64,000 nucleotides of DNA from Molanna angustata (GCA_963576475.1 OY754980.1:32463431-32527430), one strand, 5' to 3'; shown: positions 1-11,466, counted from the stretch's first letter. Notes: a model not told the origin generated them from the sequence alone. Numbers and translations are program-made.

Positions 1-803
1 GGATCATTTGACTGAACTATGGCATCTAATGTAGGTAATGTTTCTTGTATTCGACCGCTTAAAAAATATTCAAGACTCGGCTCCTCTTGACTGAAATCCT
101 CTTCGTAATGATCATATTTCTGCCAAGGAATTAACATTGCATCTCTATATTTTTCTTGATAATCACCTTCGATATAATCTCTATAGACTACCTCATTCTC
201 TTCCACAAGTTTTATAGGAAACAGAAGGGTATAAGTAACCTGTTCAGGTAAATGAATAAATGGAACCATTCTAAAGTTAGGATTATCAGAATGTTGTATT
301 CCAGACCCCAACTCGTCCATTATATACCAAATAGGAACTCTTTCTTCAGCGGTCATCTCCTGAGAATTCAAAGAGTACGATTGTGCATATTTCCAAATAT
401 TATCGAAAATTTTTTCAACAATATTGACGTTGTCGCTTTCCCCCTCACTATTCATACCCATTAAATTACATAGTCTATCTAACAATCCCGGGACTTCATT
501 CAGTTGCCTTTTCGCTTGATCTATTCTAAATGTCCAAGCGTGATCGATCAAATAAATATGTGATCCGTCCAAATAGTTGACCCCGTCTTCTCTAGTAACT
601 TGAACAGTCCACGTAGATTCAAACGGTTGCTTTTCTCGGTCCTCATAATCGATTAAAAACAACGAAAATGTTTCGCCGGCGTCGAATATTTGATCCGTCA
701 ATTTTTTACACAGAACCGGCCAAAAATGCCGCGGAACTGCCGACAATTCCAACTGCGGTTGATGAACAGACAGAAATTTATGCAAATTAGAAATTCCATC
801 CAT
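1..803 (-). CDS. TTLL12: Tubulin-tyrosine ligase-like protein 12, N-terminal part (runs off window)
   Basis: An uninterrupted minus-strand frame of 267 codons starts at the ATG at 803-801 and is still open at base 1. I recognise TTLL12 from a run of blocks shared with the vertebrate protein in the same order: DAGETFSLF (residues 41-49), LIDHAWTFRI (85-94), VPGLLDRLCNLMG (104-116) and VPIWYIMDELGSGIQH (156-171), followed by TYTLLFP and a MLIPW motif. TTLL12 is a cytosolic protein with an N-terminal SET-like region and a C-terminal TTL-like ligase fold; it is usually regarded as a pseudo-ligase that affects tubulin and histone modification. Only the N-terminal portion is here, so the ligase fold must lie to the left. 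No intron is seen in the 803 bases. The start is the first ATG after an AT-rich upstream stretch and matches the expected N-terminus. Confidence 0.93.
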   Translation of the reverse strand, partial: MDGISNLHKFLSVHQPQLELSAVPRHFWPVLCKKLTDQIFDAGETFSLFLIDYEDREKQPFESTWTVQVTREDGVNYLDGSHIYLIDHAWTFRIDQAKRQLNEVPGLLDRLCNLMGMNSEGESDNVNIVEKIFDNIWKYAQSYSLNSQEMTAEERVPIWYIMDELGSGIQHSDNPNFRMVPFIHLPEQVTYTLLFPIKLVEENEVVYRDYIEGDYQEKYRDAMLIPWQKYDHYEEDFSQEEPSLEYFLSGRIQETLPTLDAIVQSND

Positions 804-1727
804 GATTAATCAATTGTCGACTTAATTGAAATTATATATATTAACATAACCTAAATTCAGAGAACAACAACAATGTCAAAATTCTGACAGCAAACGTGCT
901 TTACGTTGTCTATGACTTGTCAAAAGTAATTTTTATTTTTAAAGCAAGCGATTGATAAAAATATCTAGCCGAATAAATATTTTATTAATGGAGAGAGAAA
1001 AACGGTGTACAAGTTTCCTTTACAGCGATATGGCGAATGCCACGGGGCGCATGAAATTCACGTGAATAGGCATGTATGGCTAAGCTGACAGATATTGGCA
1101 TGGCAATCGGGCAGATCGATAAAGGTTTCCTGTTGCAGGGAGATCCAAAGGTGTACCACATAATACAAACTAGGGACTTTTTATAGGCAGATTAAAAGTG
1201 GTGTATTTCTCAAGTACAAGGAGCAGCTTCCACATAAAGACAGGTACCCCAGAGAAGGCATAGTAGTGGTGGCTATTGAACGACAAAGGCCAGCTATAGC
1301 AAGTTACTAAATTACATTTATTTTATCAAGACATCCACAAGATGAAACCAGAGGCAGTAAACTGACTCTGAGCACTGAAACCGAGACTTTAAAATCTGAT
1401 ATAAAACCATAATATGAATAGTAAAGTAGGTAATTTATTTTGTAGTAGTTCATTGTTTATTTTGAAATAAATAAAATATAATGAAATATTTGTACACAAA
1501 AAATATAATTTTTTTTTTTATAATTAAATAAAAATATAAGAGTTACCAGCTTCGAATAGTGCTTCTACTCTTTTTAACACACTTCCAATAACAAAGGAGG
1601 TAATCATGACATGATTTTTTCAATGTATGTTCGGCGATAATAATATATATGTACAGTTATGTATATTAACAATTAAGGAATATTGTGTACTCACTTTTCA
1701 AAATAAATAAAAAAAAAATAATACAAT

Positions 1728-1890
1728 TCAACAATGAGATATACCACCCATTCTGAATGTTACCATTTTATGTGAGACTAAACTGGAGCATGGAGATGCA
1801 TGCATGATCATACTTCCTGTTATAAGGTAATGTACACCCACACACCTGTCGCTGGTTACCTCACATTGTGGTATATGATGTGATGGTATG
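1728..1890 (-). repeat. Interspersed repeat shared with 17690-17815
   Basis: The block 'ctgaatgt' ... 'tgcatgcat' ... 'cacacctgtcgctggtta' recurs almost colinearly at 17690-17815. Both copies are AT-rich and neither holds an intact frame, although the minus strand of each gives a similar degenerate peptide. I take it as a dispersed retroelement remnant of unknown class. Confidence 0.5.
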
Positions 1891-2089
1891 AATGAATGAA
1901 TATTGATAGTAAATATTTTAGGTATAAGAAAAAGAAGTGACGTAAGGGGACCAAAAATAATAAATGTCACAAATATTTCCAGAATATTCCTTCTACATCA
2001 TTCCTTACCCTTTCCTCATTGCTATGTAAGGTGTTATTCCTTTTTTATTTGTATTTTTTCTTTAAATTAACCAAATTAACTTTAGAGAC

Positions 2090-2180
2090 CACTTTGCTCG
2101 TGTTGGTCGTAAAAAATTGCCTTATGGCAATAAACCGACTTTTGTGCATTTGATGTACATAAAAAGGATAAATAAAATAC
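2090..2180 (+). mobile_element. CR1-like LINE 3' tail with AATTGCC/GGCAATAA hairpin
   Basis: The stretch holds 'aattgccttatggcaataa' followed by an A/T-rich 'ggataaataaaat' tail. It matches the end of the LINE fragment at 5290-6240 (tgcctaatggcaataag). It is an extreme 5' truncation that keeps only the 3' UTR. Confidence 0.6.
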
Positions 2181-2270
2181 ATTCTTAGTAAATATAAAAT
2201 TACTTGAATACTATAAAAAATATCATAAAATTATATGTATAAACACTAAACATAGTAAAATAAAATATAT

Positions 2271-3220
2271 TTATGACAATTTTATTTTTTTATTTAACGG
2301 ATCTTCTTCTTCCTCATCTGAATCTTCACCAACTGAAAATAAAATTGAATAATTTTGATTATAGTAACTTCTAAATGTTTTCAATTATTAATATTTTTGC
2401 AAATTAATGACTTCATTTGAACCATATTCAATTTAGAGTCAATTCTTAGGTAATTAATTCTTCAAATATTTATTTATAATTTGAAATGTGGAGGTCCATG
2501 TACATTGATTTCTGTATAAGAGCCCTTAGGGATGAAAGTGAGAATCTGAAACTGAGTAATGTAACAGTATGTGATCTAATGTACGCAGACGACAAAGTAC
2601 TGTTAACAGAAAGTATGGAAGAGTTACAGTATCTTGTAAGTATGGTATATGAAGGATGCATAGAAAACAGACTGAGGATGAATGCCAGAAAATCAAGGGT
2701 TATGGTCTTTGAAAACAGTGAAAGCTGAACAGCATGTCAGATAAAAGTAGAGAATAAATGGCTTGAGCAAGTCGACGAGTATATATATATATCTGGGAAG
2801 CATTTTCTAATGAAATGGACAGCCTGATAAGGATATTGAAAGAAGAGTTATGACAGGAAATAAAGTGAATGGAGCATTTCCTTAATTTACTATCCAATTT
2901 TTTCTCGTTCTTACAAACTTTTCCGGACAGTATATTTTTATCATATCTAGCTGTAATCAAATTTTCAAATTAAAATTCGGAGTTGTCACTTTTATGCATT
3001 TTTACCTAAGACTGTAAGATATTTAAACGAAATTATTAAAAATACCATTGTCTCCGGCACCTGTGTCTACAACTCCATTACTGGATTTATCGATGATTTC
3101 CGTTAGTGCCTTGTTTGTTTTTTCTTTCACGTCTTTAATAGCTTCATATATTTTGGATTTTGAAGATATTTCAAAAACATTTGTTGAATTTTTAAGCAAT
3201 GTGATTTTGACACCTTCCAT
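2271..3220 (-). CDS. Small acidic protein, candidate GON7 (KEOPS/EKC subunit), two exons
   Basis: Exon 1 is 3220-3046 (58 codons plus 1 base, starting MEGVKITLLKN) and exon 2 is 2332-2271. The 713-bp intron has a CAATG|gtattt donor and a ttttcag acceptor. Joining them keeps the frame across a phase-1 boundary and gives 78 residues. An N-terminal strand-like segment is followed by a predicted helix (IYEAIKDVKEKTNKALTEII), a Gly/Asp linker, an acidic run (GEDSDEEEEDP) and a basic end (NKKIKLS). Size, order of elements and the acidic tail ending in Lys-rich residues recall GON7, the intrinsically disordered subunit of the KEOPS complex that makes tRNA t6A37. The resemblance is of pattern, not of long identities, so the name is inference and the symbol is left blank. 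It is divergently arranged with SLC35C1. A LINE fragment occupies the intron. An alternative is an unrelated acidic orphan. Confidence 0.6.
2480..2882 (+). mobile_element. RTE-like reverse transcriptase fragment (YADD box)
   Basis: The plus-strand frame from 2486 contains CDLMYADDKVLL, the catalytic YADD box of a reverse transcriptase, followed by NARKSRVMVF. It stops at 2726. The following bases still read as RT thumb (VDEYIYLG, then IERRVMTGNKVNGAF) in other frames, so the copy is dead. It lies in the intron of the minus-strand GON7-like gene. Confidence 0.7.
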
Positions 3221-3603
3221 TGTTTACTATTAGAAGAACTGTCAAACACAGATAATATAGAAGTAACTGTCAAAATAGAAGTTATTTCAAAGATATTGGA
3301 AATCACACCATGCACATTTTGAACTGTGGTCGTATTCAATATAGAAAGTACATCTTTCAATATTTTAAACTAAAGAACACAAGTTTTGTTCCATAGATAT
3401 CAGTTTTGGTTTTGTCATCAAATGTCAAACTGTTTTGACACTTGTCGTTGTTGTGTTTAAGGATGAACCGGCTTAGTTCTTACCTAAGATAGTGTTATGA
3501 TTGCAGTTTCGTTTCAAAGCTATTAACATTGTTATTAACAGTCGACGTGTACCTTTTTAGGTTTAAACATTTTCGCCTTAATGTTACATTAACCAGTTTT
3601 AAA
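3221..3603. promoter_or_regulatory. Shared upstream region between GON7-like gene and SLC35C1
   Basis: This stretch of about 380 bp separates two divergent start codons (3220 minus, 3604 plus), so it must hold both 5' UTRs and both promoters, or a bidirectional one. I see no clear TATA box. The role is inferred from position only. Confidence 0.45.
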
Positions 3604-6600
3604 ATGAAACATGAGAAAAGTTTAACCAGGAGATATGTTGAAATATTTGCAGTAGTTTCTTTATACTGGTATGTAAATAGTATTTTTTTTTACACGTATT
3701 CAAATTTATGTTTATTGTTATATTATAGTTTTCGTGATTTCTAACTATTTATTTTAATTTCAGGATTGTCTCAATATTGACTGTTTTTATAAATAAAACG
3801 TTACTGAGCAGTTCATCAGTTGGGCTCAACGCTCCACTCTTCATAACATGGTTTCAGTGTTTAGTGGCTTTTGTAATATGCTTTGTCTTCAGTCGGACAA
3901 AGGGTATTCCTGGAATGTTCAAATTTCCAGAAGGAACACCGTGGAATATGGATACTGTTAAAAAGGTTTGTTTTTATTCAATGTTTACATCTGAAGTTTT
4001 TATATGATATTTAATTTTGATCCATAGCAAAATGAGAACATTAGGAAGAATGTATGAATACTAATTTATATAGCTCTGATTTATAATAACAAGATCATTC
4101 CAAGGGTTCTCTTGCTCAATTGTTGGGTCACATAAACAAAATAGTCTTAAGTAATCTATGCTACAACATGAAGTGTACATAGAGCTGAAGAGAGTCGCTG
4201 AAGATCGAGCCGAGTGGAGGAAGAGATGCACAGCTTTGTTGCCAATACAACCCTCAAGATAGAAACCAAAGAAGAAGAATCTATTGAAAACTTTGAGACT
4301 TTGCGCTCAACGTAAAATAATAAAAATAAAGGAGTAAGGTGCTCGGTTCTCTCTGCTTACCCCGTAAGGGATATGGCGTGATGGTATGTATGTATGTAAC
4401 GTATATCAGAGGGTATTTCATTTAAACTAAAATTGGTACTCTGTTGTCTAGATGATCTAGACAACAGAGATGATAGACGTCTTTATGATGGCATATTTTA
4501 TTAGCCTCATCTGATAAACCTCGCATCTGAATTAAACACCAGTTGCAAAATATTAAGCTAATTTGATAAATAAATATAGTGCCTATCCTTATTCTACCAT
4601 AAACTCTTCAGTGTACAACAAGTTACATTTTTTTATTTTATTAAATTTATAATACATGTATAATAAAAGATGGGTCGATGGCAGAGCGGTTTGCGCACTG
4701 GACTAGCAATCCAGTGGTCGCGAGTTCGAATCCTGCCTCCGAACGATTTCGTTCACCTATAGCACAAGCATTTATGCTTATTTTAGGGAACGTAGGAAGA
4801 TGTATATGTACTTGTTTAACAAGGACATATTCATTTAAAAAAAAAAAATAAATAAAAAATACAATCAAATAATATCAAAAAAGATGCACAGTAAGAAAAA
4901 ACATATTTCCCTTTACCAGAGTGCAAGCACGAGTATGTAAAGGAGACATTTAAAAACAAAAGACATTAAATATTATATATACATAATTATTATGTATATT
5001 AAAAGAATAAGAAAATTATAAGACTTTATTATTATAATGAAATTTCCGTCCACGAATGTTCCAGAAACAAACACGGCTACAAAAACCCCCTCCTTTGATT
5101 TGCAAAACTATTATTCCACACAGAACTGTACGTGTCGCTCGTTTGACCTACCACAGTGATAAGTTTAAAATATCAATTTATTTAATATTGTAACTGTTTA
5201 TAACCTAAAATTTGAATTTAATTAAATGTGTCGTCTTATCGTAAGTTACTTCTTTCATTCCATCAACATAAACACTCCCTTTTTGCATTGAAATAAGATA
5301 TAAATTATTTCATGCAACTCCCACTGCTGTATATCAATAACCAATGCATTCCTTATACCAGGGTTGTAAAAGATCTTGGAATCTTCATCGATGATGACCT
5401 TTCGTGGCATGAACAGGTATCGCATGTTAGTAAAGCTATTTTCTTTGCCCTACATTCACTTAATAAACTTAAAAATTTCCTTCCATTCCGTTGTAAAATA
5501 ACTCTAGCTCAATCACTTCTTCTTCCATTGCTTGATTATGCCGATGTATGCTATTTGGATGCAAATGAAGTACATCTCAATAAACTTGAACGTCTTCAGA
5601 ATATATGTATCAGATTCATCTTTGGGTTGAAAAAATTTGATCGCATATCATCTTACCGCAATCTTCTTTGTTGGCCCAGGATACGCCAGCGGCGCAATAT
5701 ACACATTTTGTCACTATTGTAGAATATTCTCTCGAACCCAAACCTGCCACAGTACCTCAAAAGCAAATTCACTTATTTATCCAACCATGGACTTCCACTC
5801 CGATCTGCTGATCATACAACACTATCCATTCCTATCCATAATACAGAATTTCTCAGCTCTTCGTTCCAAGTACAATCAGCAAGATTATGGAATAGCCTTA
5901 ATCCGGATATTGCGTCGTCTAACTCACTTAGTTATTTCAAGAAAAAACTAAAGAAGGTATATTTATCCTTGAACACCTGATCCCGATTTCCTCTTCTGTC
6001 CTTACCATATCCTTTTTTCTTGCTATGAATTATATTTTTTTTTGTTTTAATAGTATTTAAGTGTTATATGCATTTTCTTTGAATTCTTTTACTCTTATTT
6101 ATTTGCTGCTGTACATACACAATGTTGTAATACTTTGTAATCTGGTTGGTTGGAAGAAATTGCCTAATGGCAATAAGCCCGCCAGTGTACAACTATATTT
6201 GTTTATATTATGTACAAGAAGATATATAAATAAATAAATAAAAGTAAAATATTTAGAGAACATTTATTTGCTAAAACATATATTAACTTTGTACACGCAT
6301 AAAAAACCTTCTGATTTCATATGTAAGAGATTAAAGCAAGTAAATACCATCTAAAAAAATATTGTGCAGTTAAACTAACTTTATGCTTTCGCACACAATT
6401 AAACATAACAGGTCAATGTTAAAATTTGGTGTTATCTTTAGTATATATTGTCGACCTTTGTGGCTCACTTGGTTGGATATCTGCCTGATGAGCTAAAAGT
6501 CCCGGGTTCGATTTCCGGTGAAGACACAGTTTTTAATTGTGTTTTAAGTTATGTTTGTGAGACGATAAATATCATAAGTCTCAAGTATATGGCAATTGGT

Positions 6601-9600
6601 TATTGGGTGCGTGTTAAATAAATATTTGACTTATTACGTCTGTTAGTTGCCCCAGAAACAGTACAAAATAAAATATATTACTAAATTTTAAAACAATACC
6701 TTAATAAACATTATTTTTTGAACACAAGTGTGTTTTCATATCTGATGTTAGTTTCACCAAGAAATGTCCGTCAACAAACTCAATATCTAAGTTTACTTTT
6801 AGATGCTACGGTGAATATCTCCCGAGGAAGGAAACATCATTCCTATAATATATATTGTTAATAAGATGTGTTATAGGAGGTATTGTTTTACCATAAAAAT
6901 TATCAAACTGGATGAAAAAATATTAAATATTGGTTTCGACATCTTTAAAGGGTTTTTATATTTTATCACATCCTTAATTCATAACTCAATAGATTTACAA
7001 TACCCTCTATTCAGTAACAGTATTGTAAATAAAATAGGAACATACTATAACTGCAGATTTTAGATTTACGGTCTTATTTCAGCGTTATAAAATATCAACT
7101 TGGACTAAATGGAATAGGAACATAGGTACCTATATTGGCCGGAACGTTCTTAAAAAGTTACTGAATCAGACGTATTATGAATAATTATGAAATTTTCATC
7201 ATTTTCATAATTATTCAAAATATGTCTAATTCAGTAAATTTTTAAGAACATTCCGGCTAATATAGGTATGTTTCTATTCCATTTAGTCCAAGTTGATATT
7301 TTATAACGCTGAAATGAGACCGTAAATCTAAAATCTACAATTTTGGTACGTTCCTATTTTAGTTACGATAGTTACTGAATAGGGGGTAATGTTCATATTT
7401 ATTTTTTAATATCAACTTTTTTCAAGTGATTACGATTTATTGATATTTTATGAACTGTCACGGCCTGCAATTTAAATTTTACGATTGCAGAAAAACCATT
7501 AAAAACTGCATTGTGAACTTGAAGAACTAACATATATTATAATATACTGATAAAAACTTGCTTTGATGTATCTGTACTATAAAAAATATGTAAAATTTAT
7601 CTTTAATAATTTATTTTAACTTCCTACATTATGTCCTATTCGGATTCGTTTCAGAGTACGAAAACATCTGTAACTAACGGGCGACCGTGGATAAAAGGAT
7701 TTTATACGCGCGGTGTGACGTAATGAGTCCCGTATAAATGCAGTCAACTTTTTGACATTTCTCATATACTAAAATTTAGACGAATCACAATAGTACATAT
7801 TCCCATCCTGAATCTGGGCGACTGCGCCAACATTACGATAATTGACACACATCTTTCATAACACATCTGTCAGCTATACTGACTTATTTATCAGACATTC
7901 ATTATTCATTCTATCTCTGTCTACATGACTGTATAATTTTAAGAAACTAGTTTTAATTTATTTTTATCATATAACATATAGTTTGGCCACATATAAAGAA
8001 CGAGTGATGGCCGTCTGACAAAAAAAGTATATAAGGCTGATAAAAGATGAACAAAAAGTATAGGTCGGCCAAGGAAAAGTTGGCACGATCACATAAATTG
8101 AATTTTGAAAGATGGAGAAGTTAGAAGTATGACAGTGCATGGACGTGAATGACGTGAAGTGTATATCAACAGTTTGGTTCTCTCTGCCTACCCCAAATAG
8201 GGAAATTTGCATGATTGTATGATATATTACATTATATTTAAAATCATTTAAATTTTTTTTTCAATAACACTGAAGAAAACAAACGAAGAACTGAATTATT
8301 CCTTGGCTTATAAAGGAGTATTCCGCCTGTTATATTATACTTGTATTTTACAGGTGCTACCACTTTCCATAATGTTTACTGGAATGATTGCCTCAAGTAA
8401 CATCTGTCTCCAGTACGTGGGGGTAGCTTTCTATACTGTCAGCCGTTCCCTCACCACTGTCTTCAACGTCATCTTTGGTTACACATTGTTGGGACAGAAA
8501 ACATCGGCCCAATGTCTGGCTTGCTGTGCGATTATCGTCTCTGGTTTTTGGCTGGGAATAGATCAAGAGAGTCTTGTTGGTACAGATATTTATATATTTT
8601 TTAAATTTAATGCTTTGATAATTTGAGTGCTTGGTCTAGAGCCAAGTAGATTACCGCCTTATATTCGCAGAGCTCAAAGCAAGAGCAACTCTTATAATAA
8701 ATGGAAAACAACTAGCTTGATATTTTTTGACTTTTTACATCTCAATAGAGACGAAGATGGATCATTATAGGTGAACCAGGAACTCAAGGCACCCACAGGG
8801 CTTACGACCTGTAGGTGCCTTGATCGGCTGGCTTACGTGACCACTTTATGCGCTTGCGCAACGTTCACTAATTGTACCTTCCTATCGAGTTCCCTATCAT
8901 TCCAAATTTTGAATGTCCCATATATTTTTATCATGAAAATTGGTTTGTTCGAAAATAAGCCGAAAAAACACCATTGCCATCTATGAAGTTACGAAGAAAC
9001 CTTTTTGTAACGCCATCTATTGAGAAATTGGTTTGTAAACAATGAAAGTAACAGTCCTTATACGTGAGGTGACAATGCTTTCGCATAGATGTCACACCTG
9101 GGGGGCAAATCCCGTCAAACGGTGGAATCAAATCGCTCATGATAACCCATATCATGAATATAATTATCTTATGGAGTTCTATAATTTTTTTAGATATTAT
9201 AGAACTCAATAAGATAATTATATCCATGATATAGGTTATCATGATGGTTTTGATTCCACTGTTTGACTTGCCCCCCAGAACTACACCAGAGTTATAAGTT
9301 AATTTTTGACTTTCTTGTAAACTTATTGTTTACTTGCTTGTATACTAGCATTTACTCAATTTTGGCCTCTGAAGATGCTCCCTGTATCTAGCGAAAGCAA
9401 TTAAACTTTTAAAATGTTTAATAATAGGAATTTTTATAGTACCGATTCAAGATCATTCCAAGGCTGCTCATATTTCAGTCTTATGTTGCTCTCTATTTTC
9501 AATCTTAGAAAAACAGTACTCGCTGTGGAGTGAAACGTAGTTTTTTAATAAATATTTTTTTTTTAGAACTATACTTTTCTAACAAATAACAACACCCTTG

Positions 9601-11046
9601 TTTTGCCGCCATTTGCATAAAAATAAAATGATAATTTCGATAATTACAAAGACATTTCTTTGACGCTGTTGAAGTTCATAATTACATATTTAATTTATTA
9701 ATAATAAACATGATGTTTACAAAATTATGAATTATTTTTAGGAACACTATCGTGGTATGGAACAATGTTTGGTGTAATTGGATCATTGACTCTCTCTCTG
9801 TACTCAATATACACCAAGCAAGTATTGCCACATGTCAATAACGAGATATGGCTCCTATCTTACTACAATAATGCCTACTCCCTCATTCTGTTTCTCCCCT
9901 TGATGTTGTTAAGCGGTGAAATTCACGAAATAATAAATTTCAATCATCTCACTGAATTCATTTTCTGGGCTCAGTTAATTGGCAGTGGTGTTATCGGCTT
10001 TGCAATTGGTTATGTGACATCACTACAAATAAAGGTAAAATCATGCATTCATTCTTACTTAATTCTATTTGACAAGAGTGTCTTACTTAAGGGGGCGCTT
10101 CCTACCAGCGTACCTATTTTTCAATTTGATATTCCAACATAACTACTAATCGATCATTTTAAAAAAATAACTTGGTGATGGAAGAAGACTACTACGCAAA
10201 CAAATACACAAAATAAAAATAGGAAAAGTAGAAAACCCTGAACTAAGACTTAAGAAGAGAACACAAATTCACAACTACAACACACATACATTACTTTAAC
10301 TGAGATTAATGTGGCTGTTGACATTCCAATGGGAATTTAAAAACAGACTTTATATCAAGAACTGAAGTAAAGTGTTGCTGTATATAAAAAAACTAGTATA
10401 TTAAAATTTACATTCTTTTACTTCTTCTTTCCCGTTTCTATCGGGGTACGCTTTGACCATGTTCCTGGAATTGGCTAGTCTGGCTATTACATTGAAGCGA
10501 CTGCCATCTGACCTTCGTAACACTTAGAAAGGGGAACCAGACAATTTGGATCATGGCTACATATAGCTAGTGATATAAATCCGCTCATAGATTTTTTGAA
10601 AATCCAGAGGTACGTGCCCTGCCCGGATTCGAACCGTCGACCTCACGCATGTGATGCGACTACCTTACCGCTGGGCTATCACCGCTCATATTAACATTGT
10701 TAACTATAAATTATTGTCATGAGCCAATCGGCTCTTTTAATTATTAATATAAATATAAAAAAAATACTTAGTTTGGATATTATTAAAAATGATATAATTG
10801 AATTTGTAGGTTACATCCCCACTGACTCACAACATATCAGGAACGGCCAAAGCTTGTTCCCAGACAGTGATAGCGACCTACTGGTACAACGAGATGAAAC
10901 CGTTCCTGTGGTGGCTATCCAACTTCCTCGTACTAGCCGGCAGCGCCCTCTACGCGCGCTTCAAGCAACTGGAGATGGAGAGGGCCGCACACGCAGCTCG
11001 AGCCGCTCGGGAAGGCACCAGTGAAGAAAAGGAAGGATTAGTTTAA
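3604..11046 (+). CDS. SLC35C1: GDP-fucose transporter (SLC35C1 / Gfr-type), complete, five exons
   Basis: Coding exons are 3604-3668, 3764-3965, 8354-8579, 9742-10034 and 10810-11046. All introns are GT-AG and the joined frame is 340 codons plus stop (human protein about 364). The product is a Golgi multi-pass nucleotide-sugar antiporter that imports GDP-fucose for fucosylation. Recognition rests on ordered family blocks: [96 protein letters not shown], then [16 protein letters not shown] and [16 protein letters not shown]. The start is the first in-frame ATG ([10 protein letters not shown]). The cytosolic tail is Ala/Arg/Glu-rich. Exon 5 is noticeably more GC-rich than the rest. Introns 2 to 4 carry SINEs, LINE remnants and palindromic MITEs. 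A frame-keeping splice solution across five exons makes this secure. Confidence 0.95.
4150..4400 (+). mobile_element. Two RTE-like LINE 3' ends
   Basis: At 4190-4265 the plus strand reads [13 protein letters not shown], the usual end of RTE-like RT ORFs. At 4335-4400 a second end reads [14 protein letters not shown] residues ('ttctctctgcttaccccg') and runs into a (tatg)n tail. The latter is the same family as 30260-30735. Confidence 0.6.
4671..4850 (+). mobile_element. SINE1, tRNA-derived (plus copy)
   Basis: The tRNA-like head has an A box near 'tggcagagcggt', an anticodon-type hairpin (ctggactagcaatccag) and a B box (gagttcgaatc). It is followed by a unique body ('acctatagcacaagcattta') and ends in an A-rich tail. 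At least six other copies occur in this window. The head resembles tRNA-Ser most, but this is by eye. Confidence 0.85.
4870..4950 (-). mobile_element. LINE 3' UTR fragment with GAGTGC hairpin (minus)
   Basis: Read on the minus strand this is the same 3' tail as 42650-42796 (gtgcttgcactc hairpin, then 'aaatatgttttt...cttactgtg'). Only the tail is present. Confidence 0.55.
5290..6240 (+). mobile_element. CR1-like LINE, RT thumb and 3' UTR, frameshifted
   Basis: The plus strand encodes [35 protein letters not shown] and [18 protein letters not shown], the C-terminal RT region of CR1/jockey-type LINEs. The frame breaks near 5715, but translation continues in another frame (the [12 protein letters not shown] region) up to about 5980. 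The 3' UTR ends with a perfect hairpin, ATTGCC-taat-GGCAAT, and an (aaat)n tail. It sits in intron 2 of SLC35C1. Confidence 0.85.
6450..6672 (+). mobile_element. SINE2, tRNA-derived (plus copy)
   Basis: The tRNA-like head (tggctcacttggttgg; B box gggttcgattt) is followed by the family body with 'gagacgataaatat' and 'attgggtgcg', and an A-rich end. Other copies lie at 21577, 27335 and 29560, with remnants at 53210 and 55835. Confidence 0.8.
7001..7388. mobile_element. Palindromic MITE (copy 1)
   Basis: The outer ends are inverted (taccctctattcagtaac / actgaatagggggta) and almost the whole 388 bp folds back on itself around a centre near 7195. The second copy, at 26728-27079, has the same order of blocks. 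It starts and ends with TA. No protein is encoded, so it is a non-autonomous DNA element. Confidence 0.8.
7980..8215 (+). mobile_element. RTE-like LINE 3' end, decayed
   Basis: The fragment keeps pieces of the same 3' region as 30420-30735: 'ggtcggccaaggaaaagttggca', then the terminal 'ggttctctctgcctacccc'. It has many stops. Confidence 0.6.
8740..8836 (+). repeat. Hairpin-bearing repeat, inverted copy at 13436-13535
   Basis: The centre 'aaggcaccc...acagg' pairs with 'cctgt...ggtgcctt' around the loop gcttacga. The flank 'tctcaatagagac' and this hairpin recur in the opposite orientation at 13436-13535. Confidence 0.6.
9099..9278. mobile_element. Palindromic MITE, 180 bp, ctggggggcaa termini
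   Basis: The left end ctggggggcaaa and the right end ttgccccccag are inverted, and the arms (ggtggaatcaaa / tgattccactg) pair through nearly the full length around 9190. No target-site duplication was found by eye. It lies in intron 3 of SLC35C1. Confidence 0.75.
10421..10688 (-). mobile_element. SINE4, tRNA-derived (minus copy)
   Basis: On the minus strand it starts tgagcggtgatagcccagcg, has a B box (cggttcgaatccggg) and continues into a body containing 'ggtcaaagcgtacccc'. A second copy is nested in SINE2 at 27537-27794. Confidence 0.8.
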
Positions 11047-11105
11047 TTCAAACAGTATTATTATTGTGTAAATATTTCAATAGATATCTACATAATTAGT
11101 TATTA

Positions 11106-11111
11106 AATAAA
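11106..11111 (+). terminator. Poly(A) signal of SLC35C1
   Basis: AATAAA lies 60 bp after the SLC35C1 stop codon, followed by a T-rich stretch. Confidence 0.7.
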
Positions 11112-11239
11112 ATATTTATTTTTATTTGAATTCTAATTTTACCGAGGGGCTTTAGTCTTCAAAGAAACCAATCTGCTGTTGAGACATCAACCAAATATAT
11201 TTAGAGAAGTAAAATAGATCATCTGGATAACAGAGTACC

Positions 11240-11460
11240 AACTATTTAAAAAAATTGGACAGAGTCAATAAGGCGGCTTACTATGATCGCGGTTTCAGTG
11301 TGAACGGGCCCTTAAAATGGAATAAATTGCCCCTTGACATATGTGGAGCTCAGAGCATTGATACCTTCGGTAGACTTCTTAAGACTGTCTTGTTTCTGTG
11401 AGCCAACAAATAACCTACAGCGCCCTTGGAGTGATCTTGTATCACTAAACGGTACTTTAA
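11240..11460 (+). mobile_element. LINE C-terminal fragment
   Basis: The plus strand reads RGFSVNGPLKWNKLP, the conserved end of CR1/Rex-type RT ORFs. Related pieces are at 16230-16555 (plus) and 51780-51960 (minus). It ends with the shared 'gcccttggagtgat' segment. Confidence 0.6.
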
Positions 11461-11466
11461 ATTCTA

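Larger units (their letters stand above)
804..2270. other. Intergenic stretch between TTLL12 and the GON7-like gene
   Basis: No host gene is visible. The bases just upstream of 803 are the presumed TTLL12 promoter and 5' UTR. A slightly GC-richer block at about 960-1330 looks like an old repeat, but no coding frame or family could be assigned. Further right are an interspersed repeat (1728-1890) and a LINE 3' tail (2090-2180), listed separately. Confidence 0.5.

Noticed and set aside
252..464. 70-codon plus-strand frame
   Set aside because: It is the opposite strand of the TTLL12 exon.
3127..3360. 77-codon minus-strand frame overlapping the GON7-like exon
   Set aside because: It is in a different frame from the spliced, better supported exon and has no partner exon or motif.
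3529..3603. Upstream extension of SLC35C1 by 25 codons
   Set aside because: The extension has no ATG (it would need TTG) and the MKHEKSL start fits the family length.
4671..4745. tRNA gene (Ser-like) at the head of SINE1
   Set aside because: The head is repeated at least seven times with a common non-tRNA body and an A-rich tail, lacks a proper acceptor stem and has no Pol III terminator directly after it, so it is a SINE.
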